Made by a program: the position numbers and the translations under genes. Of a DNA stretch of 64,000 nt, positions 45,663-54,081 are shown piece after piece. Source of the stretch: Sediminicola sp. YIK13 (lineage in GTDB: Bacteria > Bacteroidota > Bacteroidia > Flavobacteriales > Flavobacteriaceae); the NCBI RefSeq assembly GCF_001430825.1, contig NZ_CP010535.1, forward strand, positions 3,142,501 to 3,206,500, in the 5' to 3' direction. The notes beneath the pieces are model-generated. The model ran no database searches, was not told the DNA's origin, and was given only the letters and a program-made list of their open reading frames with translations. Every line of letters begins with the position of its first letter. Positions within the stretch are counted from its first letter, which is position 1.

Positions 45663-48600
45663 ATGAATGAACCATCCAAAAAAACAAACCAGAATTCGAG
45701 TTCTACATCTGACAAAGATTCATCCATAAAAAACTTTATTTCAAAATTAAAAAAACTTAGATATAGTTTTGTTCAAATATTTTTCCAGGAGAAAGATAAG
45801 GCAGAACCAATTAGCTCTTTAGCAGCAAAAGTACTTAAGTCTAAAAAAGAAATTGAAAAAATCCAACCTTATCTAAATAGACTAAATAGTGCGCTTTCAA
45901 GTGAAGATGTAACTAATATTGCTCTTACTGGTACATACGGTTCAGGGAAAAGCACAGTAATTAAAACCTTTCAAGATATATACAAAGCAGAGGACCCAAA
46001 TAATGATTTTAAATATTTAAACATTTCTTTGGCATCTTTTAAAGATGAAATATTAGATGAAGAAGATGAGTCAAAAAAGGAAAATAAAAATGAAGAAAGC
46101 TCAAATGGAATTAAAAATGCTCTTTTATCAAAACGGCATAAAGACTTTGAAAAGCTATTAGAAGTTAGTATTCTTCAACAAATGATTTATCATGTTAAGC
46201 CCTCAAGAATTCCTGATTCTCGCTTTAAAAGAATTGTAAACTTTACAAAATGGAAATTAATTATTACTTCTATCTCTTTTGTAATATGGCTTATTTCTGC
46301 ATTCTCTATGTGGCAGTTTAATGTTTTTAGTAAAATAAATCCTTTTGCATGGACATTTTCTTCTAAAGATTTAGATTTTACTTCACTTATTATAATAAGT
46401 ATCTTTTTAAGTGGGTTGTCAAAAATTATTTATAGTCTTATTAGAACTTTTGGCAATTCACGTATCAGCAAGATAAATATTAAAGGAGAGCTTGAACTAG
46501 GTGAAAAAGTTGATAAGTCTATACTAAATCAGCATCTCGACGAAATCATTTATTACTTTCAAAGAACTGAATTCAATGTAGTTGTTATTGAAGACTTAGA
46601 CAGATTTAAGGATACAGAAATTTTCACAAAGCTAAGAGAAATCAATTTGCTGTTAAATAATAGTGAGCTCATACGAAGAAAAATTGTATTTGTTTATGCT
46701 ATTAGAGATGACATGTTTCAAGGTAATGAAAGAATCAAATTTTTTGATTATATAATACCAGTTATTCCATTTATAAATCCTTCCAATGCGAACGACAAGC
46801 TGACAGAACTACTTAAAGAAGAAGATTTAATTAGTGTTTTTTCGCAAAGTTTTATTGACGACGTTGTTACTTTTATTGATGATATTGATATGCGTTTGCT
46901 AACAAATATTTTACAAGAATATTTGGTATATAAAGAAAGTCTTACTCATGAACTTACTCAGGACAACTTACTTGCGATAGTCATCTACAAGAATATTTAT
47001 CCAAGAGATTTTGCTAAACTGCATAAAAATGAAGGAGACTTGTTTGATTTCATATCTAATAAAGCCACTTATGTTAATGATATGATTTCTAAGTTGGATG
47101 AAGAAATTGCTACTAATATTCCATTAATTTCAGGTTTACAAAATGAGAAGATAAAAAATGAAAAGGAGCTTAAAGAGGTTTATTTATTCAACATCATTAG
47201 TCAATTAGATAATCCATCTGATATTTTCATAGAAGGCAAGCCAGTACCATTGAATAAACTTTTGGAACAAGACAATTTTAATTCCCTAATTAATGAACAA
47301 AACATTAATTATAATACATTAATTATTAATCGTTCCTATAATATGTACACAAAGACTAAAAAATCTTTAGATAAGTCGTTTTCTGATATTGAAAGGGAAA
47401 TAAATAAGTTTCACAAATTTAATGAAAGAATTGAGCATATAAATAATAACAATGATAATAGGCTTGAAGAGTTAAAAGAACAAAATGAACTATTAAAGGA
47501 ACGAAAAGAAGAGATTAAAAGGTGGAATATTAAAAATATTTTCCAGAACCAAGACGTAAGTGTTTATTTAGGTCCATTTATGGGTAGTTTACTAATGAGA
47601 AGTTTATTAGTTAATGGATATATTAATGAAAATTACTTAGACTACATATCTCTTTTTCATGAGGTTAATATTACAAAAGGAGATTATACTTTTATTAGAA
47701 AAGTAAAAATTGGAGAAAGCTTGGATTTCAATTATAAGATTGAAAAATTAGAAAATCTAATAAAGAAGATAGATGAAAGCCATTTTGAAAAGGTTGCTAT
47801 ATTAAATCATCAAGTTATAGAGTTCATTTTAAAAAATAAAAATCAATACAAATCTAGATATGAGTCTTTAAAAAAACTACTGAAATCTGAGAATCAAAAA
47901 GTAATTGATTTCATTGATAGGTTTAAAAGAAGTGAACAAACGGATAATAAAATCTTATTCAAAGAATTGCCAAGTATATGGCAAGGTTTTTGGAATTTTA
48001 TAACTACAAAAGGTAAGTTTTCCGAGAAGAAAACTAACGAATACCTTCAGCTTATTGTTACTCATGCAAATTTAGCAGACATAAAGAACTTTAACAATAT
48101 AAAGTCTTTCAAGCAGCATTTTTCTATATTATCTAACCTTGCCGATTTGGTAAAGGATAAAGACCAGACTGAAAAATTAAAATCAATTATAGAAAGTTTT
48201 AAAATCAAGTTTGATAATATATCTGAATTAAATTATAACAATGAATTTTTATATGACTATGTATTAACCAATGATTCTTACGAAATAAAATATACTAACC
48301 TGTTAGCTATTACGACCGACGAGGGGAAAAGCGAAGAAGATTTTAGAAGTTCAAATTATACTACCTTAAGGCACTTAGAGAACAAATTACCTCTTGCTTA
48401 TATTGAGAAAAATATTGAAACATATGTAACAAATGTATTCTTAACATTAGAGAATACAAAGGAGACAGAGGATGCTTTAATTTCGCTTTTAAATAATTCT
48501 GATTTAATAATTCCAACAAGAAAATTAATTCTGGAAACCACTGCGACAGTTTTTCAAAATCTATCAGACTTTGATGATATTGAAATAAAGGAAGAGATTT

Positions 48601-49475
48601 TAAAACAGTTAGCTGTTAATACTAGTTGGGTTAATGTAATGGACTATTTCAATAGTTACACAAAAGAAAACTTGGATAGTATCTTAATTAACTATCTTGA
48701 TAATGATGATGTTTACAATGAATTAGGTAAAAGTAATTTGTCTTCACTTAAGGATGATAATGAGGTTAAGAAAAAACTTGCGCTGGCAATCATTTATTGT
48801 GATGAGCTAAGTTTGGAAAGTCACACTAAACTCAGAACTTGTAAAAGTTCAGGCTGGACTGGACTAGTGCTCAAAGGGCTCTCTTCTGATAAAGTTAAAT
48901 CCATGATTGAATCCAAGTTTTTTACATTGTCGGTCGAATATTATGATAAAGTAAAAGAAGAATTTCCTGGGCTTCATATTAATTTAATTGAAAAAAGTTT
49001 TATTACGTACATTAAGAATTATGCCGCATATGAAATGAATGAAGAAGACCATTCGTCTATAATGCAATCCATAGTTTTAAGGGATGCACAAAAAAAGGAA
49101 TTTTTAAATACTTTAGATGAAAACGAAATAATAGAAGATGCTGTTATAGCTAGTTCAGCAACTAAGGTATATGTGAATGAAAAAGTTAGCAATCTTAGTT
49201 ATAGTCTTTTGTATGGGCTATTTAAGGGAAGTAGTTCTAATGAATATAGAATACAATTGTTTAATTTGAATTCTAATAACATTGATAAAACCCAAGCTAA
49301 GAACTTAATTGGACAATTAGGACATCCATACAATAGACTCATAAAATCAAGAAAACAAGCTAAGATTGCTATTAATCCTATTAACCTAGAGTTTACCAAT
49401 AACTTAATGAGTTTAGGAATAATAACTTCTAATAGGGAAGTTAGAGGTATGATTAAAGCTGTCGCATCTGCCTAA
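45663..49475 (+). CDS. YobI/KAP-like membrane P-loop NTPase
   Basis: 1270 residues. Walker A is ALTGTYGSGKST at about residues 87-98; Walker B with the KAP hallmark is VVVIEDLDRF near 305-315. Two transmembrane helices are inserted between them (LIITSISFVIWLISAFSMWQ near 197-216, LIIISIFLSGLSKIIYSLI near 242-260), a feature of KAP-type NTPases anchored to the inner membrane. The rest (about 400-1270) is helical, with Leu-rich repeats of HEAT-like style at the end (LISLLNNSDLIIPTRKLILE). YobI-like NTPases are often found in variable genome islands; a role in defence is likely by context but not proven. AT content is higher than in the neighbouring mob and tra genes. Confidence 0.8.
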   Translation: MNEPSKKTNQNSSSTSDKDSSIKNFISKLKKLRYSFVQIFFQEKDKAEPISSLAAKVLKSKKEIEKIQPYLNRLNSALSSEDVTNIALTGTYGSGKSTVIKTFQDIYKAEDPNNDFKYLNISLASFKDEILDEEDESKKENKNEESSNGIKNALLSKRHKDFEKLLEVSILQQMIYHVKPSRIPDSRFKRIVNFTKWKLIITSISFVIWLISAFSMWQFNVFSKINPFAWTFSSKDLDFTSLIIISIFLSGLSKIIYSLIRTFGNSRISKINIKGELELGEKVDKSILNQHLDEIIYYFQRTEFNVVVIEDLDRFKDTEIFTKLREINLLLNNSELIRRKIVFVYAIRDDMFQGNERIKFFDYIIPVIPFINPSNANDKLTELLKEEDLISVFSQSFIDDVVTFIDDIDMRLLTNILQEYLVYKESLTHELTQDNLLAIVIYKNIYPRDFAKLHKNEGDLFDFISNKATYVNDMISKLDEEIATNIPLISGLQNEKIKNEKELKEVYLFNIISQLDNPSDIFIEGKPVPLNKLLEQDNFNSLINEQNINYNTLIINRSYNMYTKTKKSLDKSFSDIEREINKFHKFNERIEHINNNNDNRLEELKEQNELLKERKEEIKRWNIKNIFQNQDVSVYLGPFMGSLLMRSLLVNGYINENYLDYISLFHEVNITKGDYTFIRKVKIGESLDFNYKIEKLENLIKKIDESHFEKVAILNHQVIEFILKNKNQYKSRYESLKKLLKSENQKVIDFIDRFKRSEQTDNKILFKELPSIWQGFWNFITTKGKFSEKKTNEYLQLIVTHANLADIKNFNNIKSFKQHFSILSNLADLVKDKDQTEKLKSIIESFKIKFDNISELNYNNEFLYDYVLTNDSYEIKYTNLLAITTDEGKSEEDFRSSNYTTLRHLENKLPLAYIEKNIETYVTNVFLTLENTKETEDALISLLNNSDLIIPTRKLILETTATVFQNLSDFDDIEIKEEILKQLAVNTSWVNVMDYFNSYTKENLDSILINYLDNDDVYNELGKSNLSSLKDDNEVKKKLALAIIYCDELSLESHTKLRTCKSSGWTGLVLKGLSSDKVKSMIESKFFTLSVEYYDKVKEEFPGLHINLIEKSFITYIKNYAAYEMNEEDHSSIMQSIVLRDAQKKEFLNTLDENEIIEDAVIASSATKVYVNEKVSNLSYSLLYGLFKGSSSNEYRIQLFNLNSNNIDKTQAKNLIGQLGHPYNRLIKSRKQAKIAINPINLEFTNNLMSLGIITSNREVRGMIKAVASA

Positions 49476-50259
49476 TAGGATTCGTATAATTTGAGTTTAT
49501 TCTGTCAAATAGAATCTCGATGTTAAACTGGGCCTCATAAAATTTTGGTCAAAACAATAGGAGAAATGAGCGTGCATATTTTAGGGGTTTAGTAATAATG
49601 CTTTTTAAGAGTTTTGATTATACAAAGGATTTTAAAGCAATGTAAATAGTTACAATGTTTCCTAAAATTTAGCGAATGAGCCGTTAATTGTTTCCAAAAT
49701 AATATGCAGCCTTGAATTTTTGTTTCTTTTGTTTCAAGACAAAAGATAATGAAAGATTGAAAAGAAAGATTATTTGAACTTCTAAATACAACAAGTGTAT
49801 AGAAATTTATTTTTCTTAAATTTTATACTCTTGTGGCAAGCTTACGAGAATCGTCTAAAATTTTTTATTACCTACATTTTATTGAATATGCGATTTTTAA
49901 TAAGAGCAAAAGGTTAGCTTTTATTTTGGCGTTGGCAAGCGTTGGATAATTGTGTGTAAAATAAATTGCTAGAGCAATTTGATTTTATAAAACAATCGAG
50001 CGCTTGGTAGCGGCTATTTTACATAACGGCTAATTATAGATACAAATTTTTTTAAACGCTGCGAAGCAAACCGCTTATTAGTTTAATGACCCAAGTTCCA
50101 ATTATTCTAATGAAAACGAATACTACTGGGATATTTTACATAATACTACATTATAGCTATCAAATGGATAAACCACTCTTATTGAATAAACAATACATTT
50201 GTACTATAATTTTTGTTATGTATAATTGAAATGATTTTCTTGATAAGAATAAACATCTA
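49476..50259. other. Non-coding AT-rich region after the NTPase gene
   Basis: About 785 bases with no gene. A perfect palindrome (AAATTGCT-AG-AGCAATTT) lies at 49963-49980, flanked by GTTGGCAAGCGTTGG (49931-49945) and TTTACATAACGGCTAAT (50018-50034). This kind of spacer, with inverted repeats and an 'ACATAACGG'-type end, looks like a cassette junction. No terminator for the tra operon could be placed on the minus strand. Confidence 0.45.
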
Positions 50260-51081
50260 TTATCTTAATTTCAATCGTAAATTCCTCCCGCCACGTAACT
50301 CATCCAAAGTGACCAATAGCCTTTCATTTTTACCCAAGGTAAACTTTGGATACACTTGTACAAACTGCACTGTGGATCCGGAACTGACCTTGGAAGGTCT
50401 CTTGAATTGATAAATTGGTTTTAAGGGTACTTCCTGAAAGGAGGCCTTTCTTTTTTTGGTGCCGTTCACCCTGTAAAGGTCCAAGGCGTTGATTTCATAA
50501 TCGATCTGTGTTCCGTTCTGGATCTCAAAGACTACAAAGACCTTATCTCCATGATATAGGCTATTGGTCATGCTAAGGGCCATCCCTTTATTATGCTTTA
50601 TTTGATTGAACGGCCTAGGCGTTTTTAGTAATTGGCCGCATAATTTTTCTAACTCCGTAGCCTCGGAATTCTCTGCTATCGAATCCAAAGTCGTAACTGT
50701 TTCATTTTCTTGAAACCATAAGCTAGTCTGCTCCGTTTCATTTCCAATACTTTCTTCTTCTGTAATGAAATAATTGAGCTTAGACAGTTTTTTCCCATAT
50801 CGCAGAATATAAGAAAAGACCTGGCCATTGGTTCCAATGACCAAGAGGTTGCTTTCCGCACCTGGGTAGGCTTGTAAAAGCCCAAAGTACTGCTGTTTTT
50901 CCCTATTGAAACTGAATACATAATTAGCGGAGCCTGTAATCCCCTGTTGTATGGGGCTGGGGAAGAATAGGGCCACGGCCTTGTGCTCATTGGCAAAGAT
51001 AGTGTCCAAGGGTTTAGTGTCTTGTGCAGATGCAATCCAAATGGAGCAAATAAATATAAAAGGGTAGAGCATTTTTTTCAT
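50260..51081 (-). CDS. traN: Conjugative transposon protein TraN (DUF4138)
   Basis: 273 residues with signal peptide ending ICSIWIASAQ. Features of Bacteroidota TraN: KPLDTIFANEHKAVALFFPS, IQQGITGSANYVFSFNREKQ, YFGLLQAYPGAESNLLVIGT, and a C-terminal domain ending VTLDELRGGRNLRLKLR. TraN is the VirB9-like outer part of the transfer channel. Last gene of the minus-strand tra operon here, 27 bases after traM. Confidence 0.9.
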   Translation of the reverse strand: MKKMLYPFIFICSIWIASAQDTKPLDTIFANEHKAVALFFPSPIQQGITGSANYVFSFNREKQQYFGLLQAYPGAESNLLVIGTNGQVFSYILRYGKKLSKLNYFITEEESIGNETEQTSLWFQENETVTTLDSIAENSEATELEKLCGQLLKTPRPFNQIKHNKGMALSMTNSLYHGDKVFVVFEIQNGTQIDYEINALDLYRVNGTKKRKASFQEVPLKPIYQFKRPSKVSSGSTVQFVQVYPKFTLGKNERLLVTLDELRGGRNLRLKLR

Positions 51082-51108
51082 GGTTTATTGTTTTATTGAT
51101 GATGGTAA

Positions 51109-52023
51109 TTATTGACTTTTTAAGAGCAATTGATAATTATCCGCGACCAAAACCTTTACGGTGCGGTTGTTTCGTTGGAATACCTTTGTGATACCTCCCA
51201 CCTGGGGAACTCCAGGGAGGTTGATGTCCTGAACAATGTCATCCGCCACTTCTCGGGAGGCATCGGATTTGAAACTGTTCTCTATATAGACACCCTCCAA
51301 TCCGTCCTGCAGATCATAAGCCTTAAATGTCAAGGGCACATGGTCTATATTTTCAATTTTGATCATTACCCGATTGGGTTGAAAAGTTACTATTCCGTAA
51401 ACCTTTGTATTCACTGGGAATAGGGTAGTGCCGATCAATACCTTTTGGGTCAGTTGAAGTTGTATCCTGCTATTTGCCTTTAGGATCTGCTCTCCATCCA
51501 CCTTTGCAAAAAGCACACTGGATGTTGACCCTGAAGACCCATCTTCGATGGGTTGTGGATTGGCACTAAAAAAAAGCTGGTGCTCCAATCCTATTTCTTT
51601 TAAGGAAACAGTAGGGTTCCATTCTTGCTTCGGGATATCCTGTTCAGTTTTTTCACGGGTCTCGTAGGTTTGCCTTCCAGCTCGCTCGGTTTCCCGATCT
51701 GTATACTTGCCGTATATACTGTCCAATTCCCTTTCCCTTTTCTTTTTCACAAGGTTGTAATCAAAGGCACCTATGGAATCGAACAGCTTTTCATCGTAAA
51801 TACTCGGGGCATTGGTCTGCCTTACTTCCTTAAGTTCATTAAGGGCATACAGTTTGGAGGAATAGTCTTTTTGCTGCTGTTCCAATTTTGGGACTTGAGT
51901 CTCTTGCAAAACATCATTTTGGTCATCTCCTTCCCCTAAGACCAAATAGGTGTATGAAAGGATAAACAGAATAACGACCAGTATCACGGATCCAAATACG
52001 ATTTTGTTCTTTTCTATATTCAT
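51109..52023 (-). CDS. traM: Conjugative transposon protein TraM (VirB10-like)
   Basis: 304 residues. A single N-terminal transmembrane helix (VFGSVILVVILFILSYTYLV), a charged periplasmic linker (DYSSKLYALNELKEVRQ, ERELDSIYGKYTDRETERAG) and a C-terminal beta domain (VLFAKVDGEQILKANSRIQL, QKVLIGTTLFPVNTKVYGIV) match TraM. It spans the periplasm as the VirB10-like scaffold. Lies between traK and traN; traL, usually between traK and traM, is absent. Confidence 0.9.
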   Translation of the reverse strand: MNIEKNKIVFGSVILVVILFILSYTYLVLGEGDDQNDVLQETQVPKLEQQQKDYSSKLYALNELKEVRQTNAPSIYDEKLFDSIGAFDYNLVKKKRERELDSIYGKYTDRETERAGRQTYETREKTEQDIPKQEWNPTVSLKEIGLEHQLFFSANPQPIEDGSSGSTSSVLFAKVDGEQILKANSRIQLQLTQKVLIGTTLFPVNTKVYGIVTFQPNRVMIKIENIDHVPLTFKAYDLQDGLEGVYIENSFKSDASREVADDIVQDINLPGVPQVGGITKVFQRNNRTVKVLVADNYQLLLKSQ

Positions 52024-52045
52024 GATAGATTAGGTTTAGTAGCCC

Positions 52046-52663
52046 TTAAGGGCTATCATTATTAGTTTTCTTTAGGCTGTTCTCAAAATAATTGGTAATC
52101 AATAGGCCATGGGTGTTCTTGGGAAAATTACGGTCCACGGTTATCAATTGGCCAGTACTGATCAGGATATAGTGATCTATGACCGTGCCCCGGTTGATTT
52201 CAAAATAGGTCGTGGTCCTGAACTTATAGGGTTCTGCCGTTAGATCCAGTTCTGTATCTATTTGTATGACCTTTTGTACCAAGGAATATTGCAATAGTCT
52301 GTTATAGACCCCATCCGCTTTTTTCTGTCGGTAGAGGTTGTCCACGGAACTATCGCCCAACCATAGGGCCTTCTCAAGGTTCTTTTCATAATTACTGGCA
52401 TCGAGACCATAGAAATAATGGTGGAACAGGTCCAAATGCGCCAGGGCCTCCACTTCCAGATTTTCCTTTTGGGAGACCAGTTGGAGAGGAATTACATTGC
52501 CATCCGTACTGATGGCAAAGGCATTATCCAGACTTTCTTGGTAGATGTTATAAACCATTAGTCCCGAAAAGAAACTGGAACCCAAGGCAATGACCACTAC
52601 CGAAAAGACGATGAGCCGATTCAAATGCAATACCTGATAAATATTTCTGTACGCTGTTTTCAT
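52046..52663 (-). CDS. traK: Conjugative transposon protein TraK (VirB8-like)
   Basis: 205 residues. N-terminal transmembrane helix (LIVFSVVVIALGSSFFSGLM) then a periplasmic domain with SLDNAFAISTDGNVIPLQLV and AHLDLFHHYFYGLDASNYEK, and EINRGTVIDHYILISTGQLI. These are hallmarks of the Bacteroidota TraK/VirB8 group, which helps nucleate the channel. It starts right after the traJ stop (one base between). Confidence 0.9.
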   Translation of the reverse strand: MKTAYRNIYQVLHLNRLIVFSVVVIALGSSFFSGLMVYNIYQESLDNAFAISTDGNVIPLQLVSQKENLEVEALAHLDLFHHYFYGLDASNYEKNLEKALWLGDSSVDNLYRQKKADGVYNRLLQYSLVQKVIQIDTELDLTAEPYKFRTTTYFEINRGTVIDHYILISTGQLITVDRNFPKNTHGLLITNYFENSLKKTNNDSP

Positions 52664-53506
52664 TTAGGTGAAGAGTTTAAAGGTGAAAGAGGTAGCCTTC
52701 CTGTAGAGTTTGAATTTTAGAAAGACAATAAAACCAATGCTACCCAACTGTACCAAGGGGGCAAAGGCAGTGCTTCCAAAATCAGTACCCAACAGATCGG
52801 ACCAAAAATTAGTATTGATCTCGGTATAGAGGTTATTGACAAAGACATTGACCAGAAAAAAGGCAGGGACAACCATATACACAGCAGCATATAGCTTGAA
52901 AAAGGTATAGGCCATGCTCCTGAATTTTTCGAAAACCGCCAGACTGATGATCAAAGGGAAAAAGGCCTGCATGATCCCCAATAGGAAATAGCGTTCCGCC
53001 AAGAAAAGGGGATAGATGAAAAGATCCAATAGCCAAAGGAACAGCCCTATGATAAAGGCGAATATTTTCAGGCCGAATAGGGGAGTGACCAATGCCTCGT
53101 ACAAAAGGGCCATTGCTTTTTTCGCTGCTTCTAATGCACCCACCTCCTGTTCAAGATCAATATCCTGGAGCTGTAAGGGAAGTAGGGCAGGGGCTGTGTC
53201 CCGATATTGGGATTCAATGGCCACCAAAATCCCATCGAAGACCCCCAATACTTGGGTGGAGAAAATGGCCAAAATCACCGCCGCAAAATTCTTGGCCAGT
53301 TCTTCCGGACTCAAGCCCCAGGTGTAACCGTATTTATTGACCACCCCTTCATTGTATTTTTTTAGGATATTGATCAGAAAAAAGAGCACGGCCAAAGCTT
53401 TCATTCCCCCAATGGCGTATTGGGAAAACTCACTGCTCTTTATGGTCTGGAAAACAGTGTCCACATATTCCAATCCCATCCCCAATATAATGGCCGCCTC
53501 CATCAT
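52664..53506 (-). CDS. traJ: Conjugative transposon protein TraJ (VirB6-like)
   Basis: 280 residues with many membrane segments (ALAVLFFLINILKKYNEGVV, FAAVILAIFSTQVLGVFDGI, LFGLKIFAFIIGLFLWLLDL, YFLLGIMQAFFPLIISLAVF, LYAAVYMVVPAFFLVNVFVN). This polytopic pattern and the place between traI and traK match TraJ, the VirB6-like pore component. Its start shares one base with the upstream stop. Confidence 0.9.
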   Translation of the reverse strand: MMEAAIILGMGLEYVDTVFQTIKSSEFSQYAIGGMKALAVLFFLINILKKYNEGVVNKYGYTWGLSPEELAKNFAAVILAIFSTQVLGVFDGILVAIESQYRDTAPALLPLQLQDIDLEQEVGALEAAKKAMALLYEALVTPLFGLKIFAFIIGLFLWLLDLFIYPLFLAERYFLLGIMQAFFPLIISLAVFEKFRSMAYTFFKLYAAVYMVVPAFFLVNVFVNNLYTEINTNFWSDLLGTDFGSTAFAPLVQLGSIGFIVFLKFKLYRKATSFTFKLFT

Positions 53507-54081
53507 TAATAATTGATTTCCCGATTATTGATCCTATCCTGCATTTCCCGAAAAGAGATTATTTCCCGATAGCGGCGGGTCTTCTGCTCTATCTCCACAA
53601 CCATTTCCTTGGATTTCAATTCCTTTTCCTTTAGAATGGTGGCCCTTTCGGCATCAGTCATCTTGAGGTAGTCACTGGATAGGATCTGGTCTATAAAATC
53701 CAGATCCTCCAAGGAGTTTTCAATAATGGCATTAAAGGAATCGGAAACCCTATTGATCTCATGGGGTTTTATATAGGGTGAATACAGGAGTTCCCTGAGA
53801 TCGTTTTGGACAATATCGAACAACCGTTGGTTGTTATTTGCCATTTCCCTGACGGCCTTCAATTGCTTAAGGACATCGTTGACTTTTTGGATGTTCTCCT
53901 TCTGTTCTTTCAGGAACTCCACGGTCTTTAAAAGCTCGGAGGTTTGCTTAGCCGACTCCAACAAGGACTTGGCCAAAGAGATGAAGTTGGTGTTGTCATA
54001 TACAGGCATCCCCTGGGCCGCACTATGGCTATTTGTTATCAGGGTTAATAATGCTGAGATTACTATGATTTTTAGGTTCAT
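53506..54081 (-). CDS. traI: TraI-like conjugation protein (DUF4141, VirB5-like)
   Basis: 191 residues; signal peptide ending NSHSAAQ. The mature part is helical: PVYDNTNFISLAKSLLESAK, QTSELLKTVEFLKEQKENIQ, then SPYIKPHEINRVSDSFNAII and a charged end (KSKEMVVEIEQKTRRYREII). This fits the DUF4141/VirB5-like periplasmic protein found between TraG and TraJ in Bacteroidota elements; it may sit at the pilus tip or channel entrance. It overlaps traG by four bases and traJ by one. Confidence 0.85.
   Translation of the reverse strand: MNLKIIVISALLTLITNSHSAAQGMPVYDNTNFISLAKSLLESAKQTSELLKTVEFLKEQKENIQKVNDVLKQLKAVREMANNNQRLFDIVQNDLRELLYSPYIKPHEINRVSDSFNAIIENSLEDLDFIDQILSSDYLKMTDAERATILKEKELKSKEMVVEIEQKTRRYREIISFREMQDRINNREINY

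Noticed and set aside
52833-53340. Overlapping frames on both strands inside traJ
   Set aside because: Shadows of traJ; the traJ frame alone has the expected membrane helices.
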